Positions 1 to 13,141 of a DNA stretch of 64,000 nt are shown here, in pieces. The stretch's first letter is position 1. Each line of letters opens with the position of its first letter. The stretch is from the NCBI GenBank assembly GCA_905182995.1, contig CAJJDP010000015.1, positions 248,001 through 312,000 of the forward strand, in the 5' to 3' direction. Both the position numbers and the translations under genes were made by a program. The stretch is from Paramecium octaurelia. Lineage: Eukaryota > Ciliophora > Oligohymenophorea > Peniculida > Parameciidae. The notes under the pieces were generated by a model, which saw only the letters and a list, made by a program, of their open reading frames with translations, did no database searches and had not been told where the DNA came from.

Positions 1-639
1 ATTAATAAATTCTTATTTTTTTTTACTTGCATTTACATTTAAAGAATATATCAATATTATTTAGATCCACTAATTGATTAAATCTTAAACTCTTGATATT
101 ACTCAAGCATTATAAAATATGTAGAATAAAGTCAAAACTTAATATATAGTGAAAACATAAGAATGAAATTTGCCAAGCTATTTAGAGAAATTTATAAGTA
201 TTATTTGTGTAATAAAAAATAAATTATATATATTTTTTTGTGTTTTTTTTTAACTTTGCCAATATTAGATAAAACACAAAACTAGTATTAGCAAGAATAT
301 AATTTTTTTAAAAACATTTTACGTGTGAACAATAGGATTTTTAGATTTAAGATGAGGAATAAGAGAAATAATTTAATAAATTTTTGTATATTAATAAAAT
401 TTATTCTAAAAATTAAAGCAAACATGATGATATTAGTGGATTGCTCTTAAATATTCAATTAGAGAATACGTGTGAGGAAATTAAAGAACTATTTAAGTGC
501 AACAACAAATCGCATCTTCCATCCTCTTTTGTTCTCAGAAATTTTAATTCTGATTGACAAGAAAACTTTTAAACTTTAAGTAGTGATACTTCTTTTATAT
601 ATAATTTATGTATGTGTTTCTAATATTGAACAAATGAAA
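1..639. other. AT-rich stretch without a gene
   Basis: No reading frame with coding character is visible on either strand under the ciliate code. The last part is presumably the 3' flank of the L32 gene that ends at 640. From 261 onward the sequence belongs to the first copy of a 1,310-bp tandem repeat. No telomeric repeat is present at the window edge. Confidence 0.6.
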
Positions 640-1076
640 TCATTCTTTCTTTTCTTCTGCTCTTACTTTACCTTTTCCATTTGTTAATCTTACATTAAGT
701 TCTGCTGCTCTTCTGACAAGAGTTGCTCTTTTTCTAGCAGAGAGATTATGAGCTAATTCACCTGCAAATGCTCTGTTGTTAGTAAGCAATAATTCAAGAT
801 CTTTTTCATTTGTGATTAATAATTTTCTGAAACCAGCTTAGTCTAAATATCTAAATTGCTTTATTTGATTAAATACCTTGTTTTTTTATCGCTTCTATAT
901 CCTGATTTTGGCATAGGTCTATTGCCTCTAAATCTTCTTCTGACTCTGTTATCAATACCTCTTGGTCTTCTCCAACTTGGTCTTAATTTATGTGGATAAT
1001 CCTCTGATTCGAATCTAACAAATCTCTTTGTTCTCTTATGTACAATTTTTTTGTGAGCAAGTGATTTGACAACCAT
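640..1076 (-). CDS. RPL32: 60S ribosomal protein eL32 (copy 1)
   Basis: Component of the large cytosolic ribosomal subunit. The start ATG at 1076 opens with [19 protein letters not shown]. The basic core [20 protein letters not shown] and the [10 protein letters not shown] motif are characteristic of the eL32 family. A 26-bp intron at 851-876 (GTATTT...TTTAG) is required to continue in frame into [19 protein letters not shown], which matches the conserved GFRKFLVHN region of animal L32. The frame ends at TGA 640-642 and gives 136 residues, the normal family length. Internal Gln codons are TAA, so the standard code would truncate the protein. It lies within the first unit of the tandem repeat. 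Confidence 0.95.
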
Positions 1077-1949
1077 TTTTAATTAAATAAAGATTTTAAT
1101 TCAAATAATCATCTTCATTCCCAGTAATAATAAAAAAGATCATTAATGCCTTTGTATGAAGAAGGAGACTCCAGGCTAGAAAATAATAATAGATGCTATA
1201 TAAAAAATTTGCATTAAACTATTATTATGATAGATTTAATAAATTATTCTTTTTCACTTCTTCAATATTCAAAGTCCCATACAAATAAAGCAAATGATTT
1301 AATGTGAAAGGTTAAAGAACTGAATAGAACTGGAAAGATTCATAGTCTATAAGCTACAATTAATTGTAGAAATTGTTCATTTTAAAAATTGCATAGCTCT
1401 ACATTTCTATTTCTATTGATAAAACTAATAGTTTCACTGAAATGCTCTAATTCAAAAAAATTTCTCTCTACTCTATTAAGATCAGTATAGTTTTGATACA
1501 ATTATTTTAATAAAAGATTAATAAAGTTTATATTTTAATTCTATTTAAACTCTTGATTCTTATGAAATATANTATTAGATAAAACACAAAACTAGTATTA
1601 GCAAGAATATAATTTTTTTAAAAACATTTTACGTGTGAACAATAGGATTTTTAGATTTAAGATGAGGAATAAGAGAAATAATTTAATAAATTTTTGTATA
1701 TTAATAAAATTTATTCTAAAAATTAAAGCAAACATGATGATATTAGTGGATTGCTCTTAAATATTCAATTAGAGAATACGTGTGAGGAAATTAAAGAACT
1801 ATTTAAGTGCAACAACAAATCGCATCTTCCATCCTCTTTTGTTCTCAGAAATTTTAATTCTGATTGACAAGAAAACTTTTAAACTTTAAGTAGTGATACT
1901 TCTTTTATATATAATTTATGTATGTGTTTCTAATATTGAACAAATGAAA
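1077..1949. other. Spacer between the two L32 copies, with N at 1572
   Basis: About 490 bp upstream of the first L32 start, then the repeat junction at 1571-1572, then the 3' flank of the second copy. No additional gene is visible. The promoter of copy 1 must lie in 1077-1571, but I recognise no specific element. Confidence 0.6.
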
Positions 1950-2386
1950 TCATTCTTTCTTTTCTTCTGCTCTTACTTTACCTTTTCCATTTGTTAATCT
2001 TACATTAAGTTCTGCTGCTCTTCTGACAAGAGTTGCTCTTTTTCTAGCAGAGAGATTATGAGCTAATTCACCTGCAAATGCTCTGTTGTTAGTAAGCAAT
2101 AATTCAAGATCTTTTTCATTTGTGATTAATAATTTTCTGAAACCAGCTTAGTCTAAATATCTAAATTGCTTTATTTGATTAAATACCTTGTTTTTTTATC
2201 GCTTCTATATCCTGATTTTGGCATAGGTCTATTGCCTCTAAATCTTCTTCTGACTCTGTTATCAATACCTCTTGGTCTTCTCCAACTTGGTCTTAATTTA
2301 TGTGGATAATCCTCTGATTCGAATCTAACAAATCTCTTTGTTCTCTTATGTACAATTTTTTTGTGAGCAAGTGATTTGACAACCAT
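1950..2386 (-). CDS. RPL32: 60S ribosomal protein eL32 (copy 2)
   Basis: Copy of the gene at 640-1076, shifted by 1,310 bp. It has the same 26-bp intron (2161-2186) and the same predicted 136-residue product. I found no synonymous or intronic difference in the stretches compared, which is unusual even for young Paramecium duplicates. It may therefore be the same locus assembled twice. If real, both copies would be functional, since start, splice sites and TGA stop are intact in each. Confidence 0.9.
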
Positions 2387-3356
2387 TTTTAATTAAATAA
2401 AGATTTTAATTCAAATAATCATCTTCATTCCCAGTAATAATAAAAAAGATCATTAATGCCTTTGTATGAAGAAGGAGACTCCAGGCTAGAAAATAATAAT
2501 AGATGCTATATAAAAAATTTGCATTAAACTATTATTATGATAGATTTAATAAATTATTCTTTTTCACTTCTTCAATATTCAAAGTCCCATACAAATAAAG
2601 CAAATGATTTAATGTGAAAGGTTAAAGAACTGAATAGAACTGGAAAGATTCATAGTCTATAAGCTACAATTAATTGTAGAAATTGTTCATTTTAAAAATT
2701 GCATAGCTCTACATTTCTATTTCTATTGATAAAACTAATAGTTTCACTGAAATGCTCTAATTCAAAAAAATTTCTCTCTACTCTATTAAGATCAGTATAG
2801 TTTTGATACAATTATTTTAATAAAAGATTAATAAAGTTTATATTTTAATTCTATTTAAACTCTTGATTCTTATGAAATATAATTCTAGCAACATCCTTAA
2901 TTTAAGATTTATAATATTAAAACATCCAGCTTTTTAATTTCTCTTAAACATCTATCCAAATCTCTCAACAAAGTTGCAATCCTTAAAATTTCCTTTCAAC
3001 TATTATAAATAATTCGTTAATGTAAATTTCAATAATTGGAAAACGATTCTTGAGATCATCAAAAATAAGTTTTGTATATATTCTTCGTACTATCGTTTTA
3101 ATTTATAAATATGTTTCTTTTTCAAGTACACTTTTCTTAATAATAATACATATTTAATAAAATAAAGATTTCATTTATATTAATTTATTACTAAATAATA
3201 TCAACTTAAACTTTTACTCTAATTATGGGTTCAAAATATTCTTTATATGGAACATAAAAACTAAATAAAATAGATTAGAAGTGATTAAAGAATAAGTATT
3301 TATATATCTTTAAATTTAATTTTGCGTACTTATATTTTTATATAATATTTAATAAT
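2387..3356. other. AT-rich spacer without a gene
   Basis: Upstream flank of the second L32 copy (repeat ends near 2881) followed by about 480 bp of unique AT-rich DNA leading to the plus-strand gene at 3357. No frame with coding character and no RNA gene is recognised. Confidence 0.55.
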
Positions 3357-4492
3357 ATGGATAATGTTGAAAGCATAATTACAGAAATCTTCAAAAATGA
3401 AATTTAGATTAAAAGAATTAAAAAGGGTATATTAGATTAATATCATAGAGCTTTAATCAATTGAATAACTGAAGAAAGAAGATTTTAAGATTACATTAAA
3501 AGCATTAACCCCTAATTTATAAATCATTGTAAACATTTTAATGAGGTTAGATTGAAATGTCTCCTATACGATAATTAAACTAATAACAACCTATTAAATT
3601 TGCATTATATTTAGATAATAGATTTCCTTTCGTGTTTCCAAAAGTGCATATATTAAGCTAAGTAATTATTAAAGTCACCAAAGATCACCAAACCAACCTT
3701 GTCTGATGGTCGGGACTATCTAGAAAATATTATATAAGGACCCTGGAGCCCTTAAATATTGCTCTATGAAATAATTAAAATGTTTCCATAATTCTTGGTA
3801 ATATCATTTATTCTAATGCAAGGAAAAAATTAAAGAAAGTCAAAATGATAGAGACTATCTGTTGCAATTAGGAAAATACTATGAGAATTAGGAGTTCGAT
3901 ATAAGAATTGGTTTAGAAAATGTTGAATATTTGCAGTGTAAATAAATAATTAATGGAAAATAATATCCAAGAACGCTTTTAGTCAGCGATAGTCATCTGC
4001 TAAATTTTGAATATTAGAGCAAAGAGTTAATGCTCCTCAATTACTTTAGTATGAAAAACCTACAAGATATTCAGAAAGCTTAAAAAAATATTTTATTGAA
4101 CTGGTAAATAAATGATGGTAGCTTAATTGCTTAAACTTTAACTTCAGCTAATATAAATTAGCTTTATAACTCTATAAACTCCAATAAACTAGGTCAGACT
4201 GGGAGAAGACTTAACTAAGATGATGTGACATTACAAAAATTTGAAACCATTTAAATTAATGAACTGTTGTAATAATTAAGTTTAAATGAAGTAGAGTTGT
4301 CGAAGAACCTCAATAAAATCTCTTTAAATAATTTAATGGCTTCATATTAATAAGTATATCTTTTATAAACCGTAGGCTATTGAATATTATTCAGTATTTT
4401 CAGATGAAGACTACAAATAATATGTTACTCGTCTTTAAACTTTGCTTGGAAGAGAGGATGTATAAACTATCTTAGCTAGTCCTGTTAAATGA
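3357..4492 (+). CDS. UBC/RWD-like fold protein, uncharacterised
   Basis: I do not recognise this as a named protein. It starts MDNVESIITEIFKNE with inferred introns near 3427 (22 bp) and 3529 (22 bp). The segment FALYLDNRFPFVFPKV followed by LSDGRDYLENIIQGPWSP and LLYEIIKMFPQFL looks like a catalytically inactive ubiquitin-conjugating (UEV/RWD-like) fold. I see no active-site cysteine context. The splicing between those two segments (about 3650-3680) is unresolved: the frame shifts by one and no canonical intron fits. The C-terminal 200 residues (DIRIGLENVEYLQC..., LLQQLSLNEVELSKN) are of unknown type. A last intron of 22 bp near 4350 leads to the TGA at 4490-4492. The product is about 350 residues. 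Function is open. Confidence 0.6.
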
Positions 4493-5167
4493 TTTTATTT
4501 TTTATAAGTGTCATTATATAGATGCTTTTTTATTTAGATATAAATAAAATCCTAGATTTTTATTATTCAATAATTATAATAACCAAAGCCTAAACATTAA
4601 AAATATTTTAAGCATGACTTCTGATATTTTTACATAATAAAAAGCGGTTTATACCAATTCAACTAAGAATTTCAGAATTGATTAATGAAATTGATGTTGG
4701 TTCAATATAGATACATTTTAATTCGATTTTTTATTTTATATAAGATAATTAATTTATTATTTATTATTCTATTCCCCTTTTAATCTTCATCCCTTGCGTA
4801 TAGCAAAATAGCTTGAAAATTAAGAGTAAGTTTATAATCCCTTGCGTAATTTGATTCGCAAAGTATAATTCCAGCTATCTGTAATATAAAGGAACATTTT
4901 AGTTTTTTTTAATAGTATCATTAAATAAAAATAGGATGATATATCAAGAATATAAAGTGATGTTAAACAAAATTTTAATTCTTCTATTGAACCAGGCACA
5001 AATATTAACAGCAGCAGAAAATAGAATTAATATTCTAGGAGGGATATTTGAACAGAAATATATATAATTTTAATAGAAATATATGAATTTTTAATTGATG
5101 ATAATTTATATCAAATGCATTTTAAACCGAATAATTTCTCTCTAATAAAAAGATTATTTAATTTAAA
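4493..5167. other. Intergenic, with a short direct repeat
   Basis: No gene seen. The 11-mer TCCCTTGCGTA occurs twice, near 4790 and 4838. After the second copy TTGCG is followed, ten bases later, by its inverse CGCAA, giving a small palindrome. These are the only GC-containing structures in this spacer and could be regulatory or nothing. Confidence 0.45.
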
Positions 5168-6040
5168 ATGGCAGACAACAAGCAAAAGATAAAAATCTTA
5201 AAGACAAGCCATCAAATCAGTTCTTCTGCGGCTAATCCTCATAATACTTATTTAGATGCAAGAGAAGCTTAAGAATTATCATAGTTGAATCGTCTTGAAT
5301 TCCCAAACGATATTAATATATACGCTAATATTCTTGAATGGTACATTAGAACATTAGGAGACGAACTCTATAAATTAGCATTTATTAATAAGGATAAATT
5401 CTATAGAATTAAAGTTTTTTGGCCCACAGATTATGATGCTTATTTATTTAATGATCAAAATGCAATGTAGATTGAAAATCTCAACTAGTAGAGACCAATC
5501 CAGTAAGATAATATTAGATATTATCTTAATCAATTCTAAGGTTTTGAAATAGAAGATTATTTTGATGTTATAATCTTTCCAAAAATTGAAAAGTAAAAAA
5601 ATGAAATGCCAGCATAAAATATTGGATAGACAGGATAGACAGGATATACAGGATAGACAGGATATACAGGATAGACAGGATAGACAGGATATACAGGATA
5701 GACAGGATAAACAGTATAGAAATTAGAGTTAAGGGTTCTAGTCAATCCATTTACTTATTATATATCTAATTTTTCTGAACCAAAGTTTTAAATGGAAACA
5801 ACATACTCTAAAATTTAGGGTCTTGAGTTGTTTGTGGAGTATGAAACTAAACAATTTCTTACAAATACCATAGATATTTTAAGCGAATTGACCAATTACA
5901 TTTTATCAAAATACGTTTTAAGATAGGAGTATAAATAAGAAAAGATAATAATAACAAACGATTAATTGAGAAAAAGAATAGCACCCATAATAAAAGAAGA
6001 AACAAGAGTGGTTCTATATGAATTATATAAAGATTTATGA
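5168..6040 (+). CDS. Unknown protein with GQT/GYT tandem repeat
   Basis: An intron-free frame of 290 residues from ATG 5168 to TGA 6038-6040, with many TAA/TAG Gln codons. I do not recognise the family. The N-terminal 145 residues are mixed alpha/beta in composition (NIYANILEWYIRTLGDELYK, FYRIKVFWPTDYDAYLF). Residues about 153-182 are ten units of Gly-(Gln/Tyr)-Thr encoded by a 9-bp minisatellite. The C-terminal part is acidic/basic mixed and ends RVVLYELYKDL. No signal peptide or membrane segment is seen. The repeat may act as a flexible linker between two folded halves. It could vary in length between strains. Confidence 0.75.
5624..5713 (+). repeat. 9-bp coding minisatellite, ten units
   Basis: Ten head-to-tail units of GGA-TAG/TAT/TAA-ACA. 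The first and third codons do not vary; only the middle codon alternates between TAG, TAT and TAA, giving Gly-Gln-Thr and Gly-Tyr-Thr. It lies inside the unknown 290-residue protein and keeps its frame because the unit is 9 bp. Confidence 0.95.
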
Positions 6041-7664
6041 AATTTATCATTATAAATTAATTTTAAGGTTCAATATCTAGAGTTATGAATATTGTAAATG
6101 TCTTAATGTATTATTACTCTTTTAAGAAAATGATCAACTCAAATCTATTAGTTTTATCAATAGGAGGATTACAGGAAAGGAGAAACTGAGGAATTATTAT
6201 TAAGGAACTAGTTACAAATTACTTAAGTTAATATAAAAGATTTGAGCCTGGTTTAGATATTGTACCATATTTATATTGCTGTTAATTAAAACTTGTAGAA
6301 TGATTTTAATATGTTTTAATTTTATAAAGATTAGAACACTCCAATTTTAGTTTATTTAATTAATGCTAAATCTTTATCCAGAGCTTATAAAGGAATTTAT
6401 GCTGATCTAATGTTATGAAAATATTAAATATAAAATCTTATTTGATTGCTTTAATAAGACTCTCAATATTTAAGTAACTGTTGGATAGAAAAATACTAAC
6501 ACACAATAATGATTTTTTTGAAAATCATAACTTCCCTATTTAATCAAGGAAGATGTAATCAAAATTTATATTATCTTTCGAATAAAAACTATACAATTAA
6601 TAAAAATATTTAATTTACAGTATCAATATCATTGAAAATAATTTTAAAATTAGCTTTTTTTTAGAGAATAAATAATTTATGAATTGCAATTGGCCAACTC
6701 ATTATATATAGAATTAGATTAGGATGTTTGATAAAATCTCCTTATTTTTTGTTTAGCAAAGTTAAAAAGTTAATAATTAACAAAAAGAATACATCCAAAA
6801 TTATTGTTAATATAAAATGAATAATCATTATTAAATTTAAATCTTAAATTTAATTCTATTATCAATTTATTGCAAATTCATTTCTTCTACCTAAGTAAAT
6901 TCTGAATTTTCTTTAGTTAACATTAATCTTAGATTTAGAATTTTTGTATTAATTTAGTTTAGATATGTTCTATTGTTTAGCTTTTTAATCTTAGAAATAT
7001 AGAATAAAAACAATATAGCCCATCTAATTTCTCCAAAAAATAACATCAAATAAATCAAAAATATAGTAATAAATTGTACTGAGAAGATTTTTTATTCATT
7101 ATTTATTAACAAAAAATAAAATAAAGCAATCCATAGGAAGTTCAAGAAATTGATCAAAAGAAAACTTACTATTTTAGCTATTCATATTTTACTTTTGAAA
7201 TGATAGAAAATTACACCTAAATAATATAAGGTTATCTTAGTAAAAATTGTATTATTTCAGTATTCAGAAAATTAATGGCTTTGAATTTGTAAATAATCGT
7301 ATCCTTAGATGGTATGTTTAATAAAGAAGGATTTAAGTTCTTGTAAAATGTGATTCCTAATGAATTTAAGGAATTGGGTAATTTTAAATGATAAATATAT
7401 ATAATTATTGAACAATAGAATTAATTGATAAATGAAAATTCATAATAGTAATAACTTACAAAGAAGTTTTTAATCTTTTAATCAAAAATTAAAGATAATT
7501 AGGCTTCATCAATTTTGAATTATCTAAAAATAGCGTTTTTTACTATACAATTTTAGAGATAATTTATATCAAACATAAATTTTATAAAAATAAAACAATT
7601 TTTACATGTTTGTTATTTTTTGTATAAATTCAAAATAAAATAAAAATTAATATAAATATCGTTA
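6041..7664. pseudogene. Coding-like but disrupted sequence
   Basis: Several stretches read like ciliate protein (for example 6300-6420 and about 7080-7390 on plus: EDFLFIIYQQ..., ENYTQIIQGYLSKN, NVIPNEFKELGNFK), but each is cut by TGA codons or frame changes that no plausible short intron removes. No start codon with good context leads into them. I read this as the remains of one or more dead genes, as expected after genome duplication in this lineage. The family is not recognised. It could also be a gene with poor assembly quality. Confidence 0.35.
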
Positions 7665-9635
<1,971 letters not shown>

Positions 9636-9797
9636 ACTTATTTTATATTTATTTAATTTAAATTATTTAATAAATATTACATATTTAGATCTTCAAATAA
9701 TAATCTATTCAGATGTATGATGTGATAGTTAGCCTTGTTATAAGTATTTAATTTAAAATCAATAATTAATCAATATATATATTTTCAAATTTTAATA

Positions 9798-10977
9798 ATG
9801 TAGGAGTTAACAGAACTGAAGAACTTAGTTATACAATCTCTTGAGGCTAATGGATCTCTAGCAAAGATAAGAGCTCAGATAAGAGCCTCAGTCTTTAATG
9901 TAGTTGATCAACAGGAAGGCAATAATAAAAAACCATCTCCATTTTTTTGGGAAAATAACAAAGCCCAAACTATTTATGAACTGGGATGTGGAAGAGATAT
10001 GCTAGAATTAATTAAAGAATTTTTACTATTTTTTGAAATGCACTACACAAACTCAATTTTTTCAAGGTATTGAGTATCAATACAATTATAGCGAGAGCAA
10101 CTTAAGAGAAGAAATCAATAGAGATTAGATTGCCAAAAAATTGAATATAGATGCCGCTGATTCAACTAAGCCCTTATTATACTTTTTGTTAAAAAATAGA
10201 TAGCCTGAAAAAAAATCGTATTTTTTAAATTACATATTATATTAGGGAAGAAAAAGTGTAACCATAAAAAATTGCACTACCCTCCCCAAAAGAAGCACAA
10301 ATATAGTAATAGTAATAACAATAACAAAAATTGCAAGATCAAAAACTTTAAGAATAAAAGAGACAGGATGAATTAAAGAAGTAAGAGGAATTTAAAAAGT
10401 TGGAAGAACAAAAAAAGTAGGATGAGTAAAGAAAATTGGATGAATAAAAAAGATAATAATAAGAAGAACAAAGAAGAATTGAAGAATAGAAGAAAGATTA
10501 GTTAAGAAAACAATAGGAAGAATAACGAAAAATGGAAGAATTAAAAAAATAATAAGAATAATAAAAACTTGAATAGCAAAAATAAGAATAATAAAAATTA
10601 GAACACTAAAAATAAGAATAATAAAGAAAGGAATAGGAAAAGTTGAAAGAATAATAAAAATAATAGGAATTGCTGAAATAATAACAAGAAAAAGAGAAAC
10701 TTGAAGTTGAATAGAGAAAAGCACAAGCTAAAAAATTCGAACATAGAAACTACGAAGATGAGAAGTTTGATAACGAGGACTTAGATGAATAATTAGAAGG
10801 AGAAGTATAGATATTATAATATGAAAGGATTTGAGGGATTCTTAATTGCAATAAGATTAGTTTTAAGAGTCGGATGAATACATGCAATAATCATAATCAT
10901 AAGGAATAGACATGACTGTTGATTCTGAAGCATTGAATGAATTCGATTATTATGAAGATATAGAAGAAATGGATTGA
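9798..10977 (+). CDS. FOP (FGFR1OP/CEP43)-like basal body protein
   Basis: Centrosome/basal-body protein family. The N-terminal 90 residues (LVIQSLEANGSLAKIRAQIR, then GRDMLELIKEFLLFF) match the FOP dimerisation/LisH region, where a TOF-like helix precedes LisH. The middle is a Lys/Glu/Gln coiled coil of about 150 residues in which most Gln codons are TAA or TAG. An acidic tail closes it (EDIEEMD). Introns at 10067-10091 (25 bp), 10218-10245 (28 bp) and 10805-10860 (56 bp) give 1,071 coding bases, 356 residues, exactly in frame. The third intron is twice the normal size. Family members anchor basal bodies at the cortex; that role is inferred here. Confidence 0.85.
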
Positions 10978-11651
10978 ATTCAGATTGCTTACCAAATACA
11001 ATAATTTATTTTTAATTCCTTAAGATTAATATTCACTTTCAATTTCCTATCTTTATCATAACTAAATTTTAATTATGAATTAAAATTTTAATAATTTCAC
11101 TCACTTTCCTTTGAATTTAATTTTAGTGTTTGATCTTTATTAAATTCATCTAATAATCTAAATTTCTTTCTAAAAAATAAATTTCTATTATAATTAAGTT
11201 TCATTGAGTCTTTTATTGATTAAATTTTTTGATTTTAATTTAGAATAAAATAAAGAAGGATAAATATGATTCGCTGGATAAATTAAAGGTATTAAAATAT
11301 ATATTAAACCATAAATTCAATTTTCTTAAATTAATAACAGAATCATGTAGTTCTTATTTTATAGTCTCTACTTTTATTACATATTAAATATGAATAACAT
11401 TTGAACAAGCACTCTCTCTCTCTAATGTAATCTTTACCTTATCAATAGATTCGTGTGGATAATTAACTTTTTCAATAAATAACTAACTAATTTATTGATT
11501 AAAGCAAAGTAATAAAATCTCTTAGAATATTGTAAATTTAGAATGAGTCCTTTTTAAATTAAAAATACCAGAATTTAATATGATTATAGTCACGGACTAA
11601 AAATTTAATTAAGGAAGTATTTTATAATAAATTTAAACATAATAATAAATA
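10978..11651. other. AT-rich spacer without a gene
   Basis: About 670 bp between the FOP stop and the PX gene. A short CT run (CTCTCTCTCTCT, near 11411) stands out, but no coding frame, RNA gene or repeat family is recognised. Confidence 0.55.
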
Positions 11652-13089
11652 ATGTAATATTAGATTTAAATCCTAGATATATAGTCCTATGATAAAAAAT
11701 AGTATTACAACATTAGAATTACGAACAACTACTCTACTTGTTATCGAGATGTGAGGGTACGTTTTTAAGATTTAAGCCAATTGTCACGGAACCTTATATC
11801 AGACAATTATTAACTTAATGTAAGGTATTTAACAATATACGTGATTAGTTTCCTGTATTTCCAGAGAAGTCAATGTTCAGTTCATGGTTTCAGAGCAATG
11901 AAAGCAAGGAGGAATTGCAAGAACATCTTAAAGCCATTTAAGCTTACTTAGCTTATATTAATAAGTAAGGAAATACTTATAGTTAAGAATGATAATCTAT
12001 AAGCCTGATGCTATAAACTATTTTGTTTGTAATACATTCGATCCTGAGCGGTTGAAATGCTTGACTTTTAGCAAGTTATCGAAGGAGATGCTCTATAGTA
12101 CTTACAGAAAGTCAGGAAAAATAAAGGACAGTCAATTCAATAAAGTGTTTAGAGTGAGTCTCCAATAGATGGCTCTCACAATCCATTAATATTTGATACC
12201 CCAAAGTGATTTCGCTAAAAATGAATATGAAAATTTTAAGAGAGCACAATTGTTGATAACAGATTTCACTTATATTGTTAAATGCTTTGAAATAGGTCAC
12301 ATTGTTAAGAATAAGCCTTTTTTTAATCGGAAGATCAAGAAAACTGTATATAACAAATTCATAAAAATGGATGACTTATAGTATGATATTATTTATGCAG
12401 TTGAAGAATGGGTGGAATAACCAATGAACTAGATTATATTTTTAAGAGCTTAAACACATAATCATTTTCAGTTAGATGTTATTGTTGAAGCAATTATAAC
12501 ATTAGTATCAGTGGCTCAATATTTCTAATTTTTATAGATATTTTAGAAATAGTTCTCTGTAAGTTATTTGTTTTATGATGAAAACAAAGGATTCAAAGTT
12601 GGTGGTTTATCGCCAGTTTTAGCCTACAAAAAGAAATATCATTTATAATATGATAGTGATGTAAACGATTATCAAGCACTATAACCACCTGAAAATAATA
12701 TAACAGGAAGTTCTTATGGCTTCAGGAATAATTTAAATGCTTCATCCAGAACAGATGTTTGGTAAATTGGTATTGTCATTTTATCAATGGCTTCACTCAC
12801 ATTGCCAGCAGAGTTTATTTCATTAGATAATATTGAAGATAAATTGAGCTTCGTATCATTTCAATATGGGTATGAAATTTTTAAAATTAGGGAAATGTTA
12901 GGAAGTTTAATTAGAAATATGTTGATACGTAATCCCATTGAGAGATTTACACTGGTAGATGTGGCTAGTGCTGCTAAAAGCCTGTTACCCATGAAATTAG
13001 AATATCTGAAGTATGAGGAGAAAACTGAAAGAATTCAAGTTTAAATATTAATTTAAATAGATTACTTCACTTTCTTAATCACATCTTGA
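11652..13089 (+). CDS. PX domain-pseudokinase (PXK-like)
   Basis: The N-terminal 110 residues form a PX phosphoinositide-binding domain: YYNIRITNNYSTCYRDVR, then PVFPEKSMFSSWF and a C-terminal helix (HLKAIQAYLAYINK). The rest is a protein-kinase-like fold without catalytic motifs: no HRD or DFG is visible (GFKVGGLSPVL stands where DFG should be), while the C-lobe SSRTDVWQIGIVILSM and LIRNMLIRNPIERFTLVDV are kinase-like. Inferred introns 11757-11776 and 11965-11987 give 464 residues in frame; the second ends AAG and is the less certain. Without it there would be two genes, 11652-11992 and from ATG 11989. The order PX-pseudokinase matches PXK/SNX scaffold kinases, probably acting on endosomes. 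Confidence 0.7.
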
Positions 13090-13141
13090 AGAATTAGACA
13101 AATCTTTTAAGGAGAAAAAAAAAAGAAAATATATCATTCAA

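Larger units (their letters stand above)
261..2881. repeat. 1,310-bp tandem duplication joined at an N
   Basis: Positions 261-1570 recur at 1571-2880 with a constant offset of 1,310 bp. I saw no difference between the copies in the stretches I compared. The only ambiguous base of the window, an N at 1572, sits exactly at the junction. Each copy holds a full L32 gene plus its flanks. Either this is a very recent real tandem duplication, or two overlapping contigs were joined without removing the overlap. The N at the joint and the lack of divergence favour an assembly artefact. Confidence 0.9.

Noticed and set aside
1-260. Chromosome end
   Set aside because: No C/A-rich telomeric repeat at either window edge.
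5557-5745. Minus-strand frame with a Tyr-Pro-Val repeat
   Set aside because: It is the complement of the GQT/GYT minisatellite inside the well-supported plus-strand gene at 5168-6040.
10392-10724. Hydrophobic minus-strand frame of 110 codons
   Set aside because: It is the antisense of the AAA/GAA/TAA-rich coiled coil of the FOP-like gene; Lys/Glu/Gln codons read backwards give Phe/Leu/Ile.
12193-13044. Separate short plus-strand ORFs
   Set aside because: They are segments of the PX-pseudokinase gene cut at TAA/TAG, which encode Gln here.
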